Assembly: GCA_017460665.1 (NCBI GenBank)
Contig: JAFUAO010000077.1
Span: forward strand, 1 to 39,493
Origin: Ruminococcus sp.
Lineage (GTDB): Bacteria > Bacillota > Clostridia > Oscillospirales > Ruminococcaceae
DNA length: 39,493 nt
Reading direction: 5' to 3'
Shown here in pieces: positions 33,230-39,493 of the stretch; the stretch's first letter is position 1; the number at the start of each line of letters is the position of its first letter. Made by a program: the position numbers and the translations under genes. The notes beneath the pieces were generated by a model. That model saw only the letters and a list, made by a program, of their open reading frames with translations, did not search any database and was not told the origin of the DNA.

Positions 33230-33968
33230 GTACCACGGGTTCCAGCGTCAGGCCAACGCCGTGACCGTGCAGGAGACCCTGGAGAAGCACCTTTCCAAGG
33301 TGCTCAACGAGCCGGTGACGATCACGGGCTGCTCACGGACCGACACGGGGGTCCATGCGAACCAGTTCTGCTTCAATGTAAGGACCGAGAGCAAGATCTC
33401 CACCCTGGGCTTTTGCCGGGGAGTGAACGGCGAGCTGCCGGACGACATCTCCATACTGAGCTGTCAGGAGGTCCCCATGGAGTTCCACGCAAGGTTCGAC
33501 TGCGTGGGGAAGGAGTACATCTACAAGATGCACTGCAGCGAGTCCAAGGACCCCTTCTCACCAGATCTTGCCTTCCACTACAGGAGGCCCTTCAAGATAG
33601 AGCTGGCACGTCAGGCGGCAAGATACTTCGTAGGGACCCACGATTTCGCTTCTTTTTGTGCAGACTGTACAAACGTTTCTACAACCGTCAGAACTATTTA
33701 TTCTTTTGAAATAGAAAATAGTGGAGAAACTGTGATAATGCTTGTAAAAGGCAACGGTTTTCTGTATAATATGATTAGGATAATGGCCGGCACCCTCATA
33801 GATATAAGCGAGGGACGCATCTCGCCGGATGACATACCCCGTATCCTTGCGGCAAAGGACCGGCTGAAGGCCGGAAGGACCGCCATGGCCCACGGGCTCT
33901 ACCTCAACAGGGTGTTCTACTCTCAGGAGGAGCTCTTTGCCGGGGATACCGCTGCGGGAGAGCGCTAG
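33189..33968 (+). CDS. truA: tRNA pseudouridine synthase A
   Basis: 259-aa enzyme making pseudouridine at tRNA positions 38-40. The catalytic aspartate is D52 in CSRTDTGVHA. RGTKYHGFQRQ at the N-terminus and GNGFLYNMIRIMAG in the C-terminal half are family-typical. The start is ATG at 33189, 5 bases after GGAGGT, inside the 3' end of the YfhO gene. ATG at 33207 is a weaker alternative. A stretch coding for about residues 153-198 uses AT-ending codons while the rest of the gene is GC-ending. Confidence 0.93.
   Translation: MRNLKVMTAYRGTKYHGFQRQANAVTVQETLEKHLSKVLNEPVTITGCSRTDTGVHANQFCFNVRTESKISTLGFCRGVNGELPDDISILSCQEVPMEFHARFDCVGKEYIYKMHCSESKDPFSPDLAFHYRRPFKIELARQAARYFVGTHDFASFCADCTNVSTTVRTIYSFEIENSGETVIMLVKGNGFLYNMIRIMAGTLIDISEGRISPDDIPRILAAKDRLKAGRTAMAHGLYLNRVFYSQEELFAGDTAAGER
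33645..33783 (+). other. AT-rich codon-usage patch inside truA
   Basis: Over about 140 bases codons switch to TTT, TCT, GAA, AAT, ATT, ATA and AAA, with runs such as ACTATTTATTCTTTTGAAAT. Flanking truA and neighbouring genes use GC-ending synonyms. The frame and protein motifs are intact. Confidence 0.7.
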
Positions 33969-33995
33969 CTCCCGGAACAAGAGGAGGTGACAGCG

Positions 33996-35162
33996 ATGCC
34001 GATGTACGATGCAGAGGACATCGTTGAACAGAAAAAAAGAACGAAAAGAAAACAGCGGCTCATAAGGCTATTCGTGCTGCTCTTCCTTATAGGAGCAGGA
34101 GTCGGGCTGTACCTGACCCATGAGATGTGGCTGCCTAAGCTCCAGGGCGTAGGCGAGAAGGCTATCACGATCGTCAATGACGGACGGCTGGCTGAGGGGA
34201 ATTTCCCGATCGAGGTCAGCAGCGGCGGAGACTATCAGCTGGAGGTCAGCGACGGCAAGCTGGGGCTGCTCAGCGATTCGTACATCCTCTTCTATAACGA
34301 GGAGGGCGGACTTATCAAAAAGCGCCAGCACGCATATACTAATGCTGTGCTGAGCATGGCGGGCGGAAGGGCCCTGATCTATGAGAGCGGCGGAAATGAG
34401 TTCAGCGTGGAGTCCTCGGACAGCGTGCTGTATAAGCACAAGCTGGAAAAGAACATCATGTTCGCCCGGCTCAGCAGCGAGGGACTTACCGCTGTGGTCA
34501 CTACCTCGGAGAACTACGACTGTGAGATCCTCGTTTATGACAAGAAGGGCGAGGTCATCTACGAGAGGAAGTGCATCGAGCGTGTCAACGATGTGGCCTT
34601 CAAGGACCACAGCCGTGGCTGCGTCATCAGCTATATCTACGCCGAGAACGGCTCTCTGGCGACCTCGGTGCAGGAGGTGTCGTTCACTGAGGACGGCGAA
34701 AAATGGAGCTCGCCTGGGCTCGACACACTGGGACTTGAGGTCTTTAGCTGCGACGACGGCGCCTTCGTCCTGGGGATAGACGCCTGCGGATATGTGGACG
34801 AGAGCGGACAGATCTCCTCCTACTATAAGTACGAGGGCGACTTCGCCGGCGGAGACAGCAGCGGCGGAAGGTCCTCGGTGATCATCAACAACGACGACAG
34901 ACGTAAATATGAGGCTGCGATCTTCGCAGGCGGCGGCATGGAGCCTATCATCATCGGCTTCGACCACCCCCTGCTGGATACGGTGGTCTCGGACGGCCTT
35001 GCATACATAATGAGCAAGGATACCATACTGGCATACGATTTTGACGGCGGACTTCGCTCAACGGTGCAGATCAACGATTCATACACCGGCTTCGTAAGAA
35101 GCGAGGATCATATCTTCCTCAAGGGCTACGGAAGGATAGACCGAATAGACTACGACAGCTGA
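33996..35162 (+). CDS. Membrane-anchored DUF5711-like beta-propeller protein
   Basis: 388-aa protein with a short basic cytoplasmic N-terminus (KKRTKRKQR), one membrane helix (about residues 25-44) and a long extracytoplasmic part. The extracellular part has repeating beta-strand blades, reminiscent of DUF5711/WD40-like proteins (for example LGLLSDSYILFYNEEGGLI and GRALIYESGGNEF). Function is unknown. The start is ATG at 33996, 8 bases after GGAGG; the GTG at 33987 overlaps that site. It is followed by a CvpA-like membrane protein, a gene neighbourhood that suggests an envelope role. Confidence 0.65.
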   Translation: MPMYDAEDIVEQKKRTKRKQRLIRLFVLLFLIGAGVGLYLTHEMWLPKLQGVGEKAITIVNDGRLAEGNFPIEVSSGGDYQLEVSDGKLGLLSDSYILFYNEEGGLIKKRQHAYTNAVLSMAGGRALIYESGGNEFSVESSDSVLYKHKLEKNIMFARLSSEGLTAVVTTSENYDCEILVYDKKGEVIYERKCIERVNDVAFKDHSRGCVISYIYAENGSLATSVQEVSFTEDGEKWSSPGLDTLGLEVFSCDDGAFVLGIDACGYVDESGQISSYYKYEGDFAGGDSSGGRSSVIINNDDRRKYEAAIFAGGGMEPIIIGFDHPLLDTVVSDGLAYIMSKDTILAYDFDGGLRSTVQINDSYTGFVRSEDHIFLKGYGRIDRIDYDS

Positions 35163-35184
35163 TAGGCTGATCTGGAAGGAGGCA

Positions 35185-35202
35185 GCTCCGGTGCTCCGGA
35201 GC
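35185..35202 (+). promoter_or_regulatory. Hairpin between Shine-Dalgarno and start codon of the CvpA-like gene
   Basis: GCTCCGG (35185-35191) pairs perfectly with CCGGAGC (35196-35202) around TGCT. The only good ribosome binding site, AAGGAGG (35176-35182), lies 31 bases from the ATG at 35214. Folding the hairpin would bring the effective spacing to about 13 bases. Confidence 0.5.
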
Positions 35203-35213
35203 GCAAAAAGATC

Positions 35214-36101
35214 ATGGGAACAGAATTTTGGTGGTTTTACGATGTTGTCGCTGCTGCGGCAATACTCATATGCGTGTTCATTGCAGGAAAAAAAGGCGGG
35301 ACCAAGGCGGTCCTCGGCCTAGGAGCTTCCGTGCTGGCGGTGATGATCGGCCTGGCGGTCAGCGGCACGATCGCCGGATCGCTCTACAAGGGCACTATCC
35401 GCAGCAGCAATATCAAGAAGCTGGAAAAATCAATGGAGGAGAGCGCCTTCATCACAGGAATGAAGAGCGAGATGGAGTCCTTCGGCTACGCTATCACCGT
35501 TAAGGAGGAGACCCTTGAGAAGATCTTCTCTGAGGGCGGCGACATCGACAAGGCCCTTTACAAGTACGCCAACAATATCAACGGCAGAGTCGTTGACGAG
35601 GAGGCTTCCTTCAATGACAATATCCACGCCGCTTATGCTGAGGTGGTAGGGGACCTGATCTCTGACGGACTTTCAAAGTACGCAGCAGGCATGGCTAAGG
35701 ATAAGATCATGAAGCACCCCGAGACCATGTCGGAGCTCGGACCTATGATGGTGGCGGATAATCCCCGGAGAGCGGCCTCCTACATCGCCGATAACTACAT
35801 ATCGGAGGCCTATCGGTCAGTCATAAGGCTGCTGGCTCTGGCAGTGCTCATGGGACTGGTGCTTCTGCTGGGATATATCCTGATCAAGTCCTACGCCGGC
35901 GGAGATCACGATTCGGTAGTCTCCCACATAATAGGAGGCATAATGGGCATCGGCATCGGAGGTGTCGTGACCTTCATCATCGCCCTCTTCATACGCCTTT
36001 ACGTCATTCTCGGCAGCAATGAGATGCTGTTCTTCAATTTTGAGGCCATAGACAAGACTTATCTGTTCAAGTACTTCTACAAGCTCGTGCTGAAGCTGTA
36101 A
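35214..36101 (+). CDS. CvpA-like integral membrane protein
   Basis: 295-aa membrane protein resembling the CvpA family (named for colicin V production; biochemical role unclear). Two N-terminal helices (about 8-28 and 34-56, with the family-like AGKKGGTKAVLGLGASVLAVMIGLAVS) are followed by a soluble, helical 130-residue segment (about 62-195). Two C-terminal helices follow (about 202-225 and 236-268, with GGIMGIGIGGVVTFIIALFI). The large central insertion is longer than in E. coli CvpA (about 160 aa total). The start is ATG at 35214; the ribosome binding site is unusually far upstream, behind a hairpin. Confidence 0.65.
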   Translation: MGTEFWWFYDVVAAAAILICVFIAGKKGGTKAVLGLGASVLAVMIGLAVSGTIAGSLYKGTIRSSNIKKLEKSMEESAFITGMKSEMESFGYAITVKEETLEKIFSEGGDIDKALYKYANNINGRVVDEEASFNDNIHAAYAEVVGDLISDGLSKYAAGMAKDKIMKHPETMSELGPMMVADNPRRAASYIADNYISEAYRSVIRLLALAVLMGLVLLLGYILIKSYAGGDHDSVVSHIIGGIMGIGIGGVVTFIIALFIRLYVILGSNEMLFFNFEAIDKTYLFKYFYKLVLKL

Positions 36102-36144
36102 GGAACAGATCTTAGCAATCACACTGACAGGAGGAAACTGCCTG

Positions 36145-38460
36145 ATGATAATGTGCAGCAACTGCAAAAAACGGCCCGCCGTGGTGTTCATCACCTCTGT
36201 GCAGGGCAACGAAAAGAAAAACGAGGGTCTCTGCCTCGCTTGTGCAAGAGACCGGAAGATCCCCCAGGTGGCGGATTATATGGAGAAGCTGGGCATCACC
36301 GATGAGGAGATCGACCAGCTCTCAGACCAGATGATGGGTATGCTTGACGGCGACAGCTTTGAAATGGGCGGCTCAGGCCTTATGCCCGACTTCATCGCCA
36401 ATATGTTCGGCGTCAACGAAAAGGACGAGAGCTCCCCGGAGACAGCCTCCGACAGCGAGCCCTCAGACCAGGAGAAGCCCCAGCGCAAGAGCCCCTTCGG
36501 AAAGAAGAAGGAGAAGAACGACAGCGGCCGCAAGGAGCTGAAATTCCTTGACAGCTACTGCACCGACCTCTCCCAGAGAGCCGCAGACGGCCAGCTGGAC
36601 CGCATCATAGGAAGGGATAAGGAGATCGCAAGAGTGATCCAGATCCTCTCCCGAAGGACCAAGAACAACCCCTGCCTGATCGGTGAGCCCGGCGTCGGAA
36701 AGACCGCTATCGCCGAGGGCATCGCTCAGCGCATAAACGAGGGCAATGTGCCCTTGAACCTTGCCGACAAGAGGCTCTACCTCCTTGACCTTACCGCTCT
36801 GGTGGCCGGGACCCAGTTCCGTGGCCAGTTCGAGAGCCGTGTGAAGGGACTTGTGGACGAGGTGAAGCGTGAGGGGAACATCATCCTCTTCATCGACGAG
36901 GTCCACAACCTTGTGGGCGCAGGAGACTCAGAGGGCTCTATGAACGCCGCTAATATCCTCAAGCCCGCCCTCTCAAGAGGCGAGGTCCAGGTGATCGGAG
37001 CTACCACCTTCGGCGAGTACAGAAAGTATATCGAGAAGGACTCCGCTCTGGAGCGCCGCTTCCAGCCCGTTACAGTTACTGAGCCGACTATCGAGGACAC
37101 GGTCAGCGTCCTCATGGGCATAAAAAAATACTACGAGGAATACCACAAGGTACATATCTCTGACTACCTTGTGAGAGCCTGCGCAGTTCTGTCTGAGAGA
37201 TATATCACCGACCGCTTCCTGCCGGATAAGGCTATCGACCTGCTGGACGAGGGCTGTGCTCATGCCAATATCCGCACGCCCGAGATCGCAAGGTACGCAA
37301 AGCTCTCAAAGGAGATCCAGGTCATGGAGAGCCTTGAGAAGTCTATGTCTGAGCAGCCTGAGCCCGATTATAAGGCCGTGGCCGAGCTCAAAAGCAAGCT
37401 GATCCACAGCCGTGAGGAGCTCGCTCCTCTGAAGGAGAAGGCCGAGAACGTGCAGGTGGAGGAGTCCGACATCACCAAGGTGGTGGAGCTTTGGACTGGT
37501 ATCCCGGCCAGCAAGATCGCCGAGAACGAGTTCCTGAAGATCGCAAGGCTGGAGGAAGCCCTTAAAAAGCGTGTTCTGGGCCAGGACGAGGCCGTTGAGG
37601 TCCTCACAAAGGCCATCAAGAGGACCAGGGTCCAGCTCAGCAAGCGCAGAAGACCTGCTTCGTTCATCTTCGTTGGACCTACCGGCGTGGGCAAGACCGA
37701 GCTGGTGAAGGTGCTGGCGGAGGAGCTCTTCGACTCGCCGGAGCCTCTGATCAGGCTGGATATGACCGAGTATATGGAGAAGCACTCCGTTGCAAGGATG
37801 ATCGGTTCGCCTCCCGGCTATGTTGGCTACGACGAGGCCGGCCAGCTCACCGAAAAGGTCCGCAGGAGGCCCTATTCCGTGATCCTCTTCGACGAGATCG
37901 AGAAGGCTCACCCTGACGTTATGAATATCCTTATGCAGATCCTTGACGAGGGCAAGGTGGACGACGCCCACGGCAGGACCGTGAACTTCGAGAATACGAT
38001 CATCTGTATGACCTCCAACGCCGGCTCTGTGGACAAGAGCGTGGGCGTGGGCTTCAACAGGACCATCGACGAGATCTCAAGGGATAAGGCCATGAAGGGA
38101 CTGAGAGAGTTCCTGAGGCCTGAGTTCATCAGCCGTATCGACGAGATCGTGGTGTTCCGCCAGCTCACCAAGGAGGACTTCGCCAAGATCGCCGCCCTTA
38201 TGCTTGACGAGATGAAGGAGCCCCTTGCCGATAAGAGCATCAGCCTTAGCTATGACCAGCCCGCCCTTGACCTTATTGCGGAGAAGTCCTTCGGCAAGCC
38301 CTACGGCGCAAGAGACATCCGCAGAGTGATCCGTCAGGAGGTAGAGGATAAGGTGGCTGAGATCATCATCGAGAACGCCTCGGGAACTGACGTTATCAGC
38401 GTCACCGCTGAGGACGGCGAGCTCAAAGTCACCGGCAGGAAGGAGAACGATCAGGAATGA
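36145..38460 (+). CDS. Zinc-finger Clp ATPase (ClpE/ClpC type)
   Basis: 771-aa Hsp100 unfoldase with two AAA+ modules. The N-terminus is a four-cysteine zinc finger (C4, C7, C30, C33) like that of ClpE and McsA, replacing the Clp N-domain. Then comes an acidic/basic linker. AAA1 has Walker A GEPGVGKT (about 180-187), a short coiled-coil middle domain covers about 385-455, and AAA2 has Walker A GPTGVGKT (about 511-518). VGVGF, a candidate ClpP-docking VGF loop, lies near residue 635, so it probably feeds ClpP. The start is ATG (36145), 10 bases after AGGAGG. No CtsR box is visible. It is coupled (ATGA) to the cohesin-like lipoprotein. Confidence 0.88.
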   Translation: MIMCSNCKKRPAVVFITSVQGNEKKNEGLCLACARDRKIPQVADYMEKLGITDEEIDQLSDQMMGMLDGDSFEMGGSGLMPDFIANMFGVNEKDESSPETASDSEPSDQEKPQRKSPFGKKKEKNDSGRKELKFLDSYCTDLSQRAADGQLDRIIGRDKEIARVIQILSRRTKNNPCLIGEPGVGKTAIAEGIAQRINEGNVPLNLADKRLYLLDLTALVAGTQFRGQFESRVKGLVDEVKREGNIILFIDEVHNLVGAGDSEGSMNAANILKPALSRGEVQVIGATTFGEYRKYIEKDSALERRFQPVTVTEPTIEDTVSVLMGIKKYYEEYHKVHISDYLVRACAVLSERYITDRFLPDKAIDLLDEGCAHANIRTPEIARYAKLSKEIQVMESLEKSMSEQPEPDYKAVAELKSKLIHSREELAPLKEKAENVQVEESDITKVVELWTGIPASKIAENEFLKIARLEEALKKRVLGQDEAVEVLTKAIKRTRVQLSKRRRPASFIFVGPTGVGKTELVKVLAEELFDSPEPLIRLDMTEYMEKHSVARMIGSPPGYVGYDEAGQLTEKVRRRPYSVILFDEIEKAHPDVMNILMQILDEGKVDDAHGRTVNFENTIICMTSNAGSVDKSVGVGFNRTIDEISRDKAMKGLREFLRPEFISRIDEIVVFRQLTKEDFAKIAALMLDEMKEPLADKSISLSYDQPALDLIAEKSFGKPYGARDIRRVIRQEVEDKVAEIIIENASGTDVISVTAEDGELKVTGRKENDQE

Positions 38461-39125
38461 AGCTGAGACTTACGGCTCTGGCAGCAGCCCTGCTCCTTGG
38501 AGCAGCCTCTGTCACGGCCTGCGGAGATAAAAAGAGCAGCAGCTCCGACGTGGATATGGACACCTACAAAAACGGCGAGAGCTCTGCTTCAAATGACGTT
38601 GCGGAGGACTTCAAGGACGTTGCCCCTGTTTCTGATCAGGACGGCGCTCTGCTGACCATAAGCAACACGACAGCAAAGGCCGGCGAGACGGCTGAGATCA
38701 CGATCAGTGTCTCCAATGCCGATTATAAGTGGAATATGTGCGGCTTCCATGTGACATACCCCAACGTGCTCACGCCCCAGTTCTTCGAGAGGGAGCGCCG
38801 GCTGCTGAAATACGAGCCGGGCCACGCTATCGACTACGCTTCGGGATTCGTTGCCATGTGGTGGGAGGAGAACCTCCCTCAGGAGCTGATCGACCAGAAC
38901 AAGGGAGCCTTCTTCATAACCTCTATCTTCGACGACGACCGTGGACAGGACGGCGACATCGTTACGCTGTACTTCGATGTTCCTGCCGATGCCGAGAGCG
39001 GCACTGTCTACAACTTCGACTTCTACTACCAGACCGATGCGGTGTTCTCCAACGCCGCCAAGGATCCGGGCTACGATAAGTACGTCTTCGAGCACTGGAC
39101 AGGCGGGACTGTTACTGTTGAATAA
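38457..39125 (+). CDS. Lipoprotein with cohesin-like domain
   Basis: 222-aa predicted lipoprotein. Signal peptide [18 protein letters not shown] ends in a lipobox SVTAC (Cys 22), followed by a Ser/Asp-rich linker. Residues about 65-222 look like a cohesin. The opening LLTISNTTAKAGETAEITISVSN, the hydrophobic strand GFHVTYPNVL, the late GDIVTLYFDVPADAESGTVY with a following strand, and a final GTVTV strand match the family. If right, this lipid-anchored single cohesin would hold a dockerin protein at the outer face of the membrane. Its ATG overlaps the clpE-like stop. Sequence alone does not tell which dockerin type it binds. Confidence 0.7.
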   Translation: MKLRLTALAAALLLGAASVTACGDKKSSSSDVDMDTYKNGESSASNDVAEDFKDVAPVSDQDGALLTISNTTAKAGETAEITISVSNADYKWNMCGFHVTYPNVLTPQFFERERRLLKYEPGHAIDYASGFVAMWWEENLPQELIDQNKGAFFITSIFDDDRGQDGDIVTLYFDVPADAESGTVYNFDFYYQTDAVFSNAAKDPGYDKYVFEHWTGGTVTVE

Positions 39126-39169
39126 AATAAAAAAAGCGGCCGATAGTGTGATACCCATATAGAAGTTTT

Positions 39170-39206
39170 GCCCCGAAGCAGTTAATTGCTTCGGGGCATC
39201 GTGTTT
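39170..39206 (+). terminator. Rho-independent terminator after the lipoprotein gene
   Basis: An 11-bp perfect stem (39170-39180 with 39187-39197; GCCCCGAAGCA arm) and a 6-base loop are followed by ATCGTGTTTTG. It lies between convergent genes and may serve both. Confidence 0.8.
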
Positions 39207-39238
39207 TGTACGGTCACTAAGATAGATCAGAATTTATC

Positions 39239-39493
39239 TCAGCGATCGATTTTCGGAAAATATATTTTATTTATCAACTCAGATAAAGAATTTGCAATCG
39301 GTTTATCATCAGCTACTTTATCTCCTCTCCAACTTTGAAGATAGATTTCTCTGGTTGCTATCTTATATAAGACAGCATGGGCAGCATAACCTGTCCAGCC
39401 GATGCTGATATATTCCTTTACTTCACTGCACTCCTCATAATCCTCATATAATTCCGATGTTAGATCATAAACTCCATACTTCTGAAAAAGAAC
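39239..39493 (-). CDS. Partial gene, unknown function (3' end only)
   Basis: A minus-strand frame is open from the window edge to a TGA at 39239-39241, giving the last 84 residues of a protein whose start lies beyond the window. It reads (inner part) TSELYEDYEECSEVKEYIS, GWTGYAAHAVLYKIATREIY and NSLSELINKIYFPKIDR. The C-terminal SLSELIN pattern is faintly SUKH/SMI1-like, but I cannot assign a family. It is AT-rich in third positions, unlike its left neighbours, suggesting a different origin. It is convergent with the lipoprotein gene. Confidence 0.6.
   Translation of the reverse strand, partial: VLFQKYGVYDLTSELYEDYEECSEVKEYISIGWTGYAAHAVLYKIATREIYLQSWRGDKVADDKPIANSLSELINKIYFPKIDR

Noticed and set aside
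35191-35322. GTG-started 43-codon small ORF overlapping the CvpA-like gene
   Set aside because: Good Shine-Dalgarno spacing but the product is a basic out-of-frame read of the membrane protein with no features; kept only as a possible competitor.
1-39493. CRISPR array, insertion sequence, prophage or tRNA gene
   Set aside because: No regularly spaced repeats, transposase or integrase motifs, phage genes or tRNA T-loop signatures were found on either strand.

Overview
The window comes from a cellulosome-forming Firmicute, most likely a Ruminococcus or a close Oscillospiraceae relative. Four predicted secreted proteins end in type I dockerins, one of them a GH5 cellulase. A lipoprotein at the right end carries what looks like a cohesin. 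Housekeeping genes are Firmicute-like (McsA-like zinc-finger Clp ATPase, ecfA1/ecfA2/ecfT/truA cluster, MetH without a reactivation domain, fused PheA). Most genes are GC-rich at third codon positions. The last 255 bases and a short patch in truA are clearly more AT-rich. No rRNA, tRNA, CRISPR array, transposase or prophage gene was seen.

Layout: (1) 150-1109 (-), a GtrB/ArnC-type polyprenyl-phosphate glycosyltransferase. (2) 1295-6210 (+), three separately transcribed secreted dockerin proteins of unknown function. (3) 6356-13313 (+), an operon for a metallo-beta-lactamase-fold hydrolase, a ThDP enzyme, a YfhO-type membrane glycosyltransferase, a WecE-type sugar aminotransferase and two overlapping small EamA/SMR transporter subunits. 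(4) 13443-15578 (-), a dockerin-bearing GH5 cellulase with its own promoter. (5) 15911-19924 (-), a small membrane protein, metH and pheA, with a structured repeat between metH and pheA. (6) 20296-26058 (+), ruvC, ruvA, an SseB-like gene, ruvB, a papain-like-fold gene, a GlmM homologue that has lost its catalytic residues, and a methyltransferase. (7) 26092-33968 (+), ecfA1, a TIR-BspA-LRR gene, ecfA2, ecfT, a second YfhO and truA. (8) 33996-39125 (+), a DUF5711-like protein, a CvpA-like protein, a ClpE-like ATPase and the cohesin-like lipoprotein. (9) 39239-39493 (-), the 3' part of an AT-rich unknown gene.

How the genes may work together: the aminotransferase, GtrB/ArnC-type transferase, paired small flippase subunits and YfhO match, step for step, the logic of Gram-negative Arn lipid-linked aminosugar transfer, so a surface polymer is probably decorated with an amino-deoxy sugar. 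The dockerin proteins and the cohesin-like lipoprotein belong to the cellulosome programme. The most unusual items are the GlmM-like pseudoenzyme, the TIR-LRR gene embedded between the two ECF ATPase genes, and the lipid-anchored cohesin-like protein translationally coupled to a Clp ATPase.
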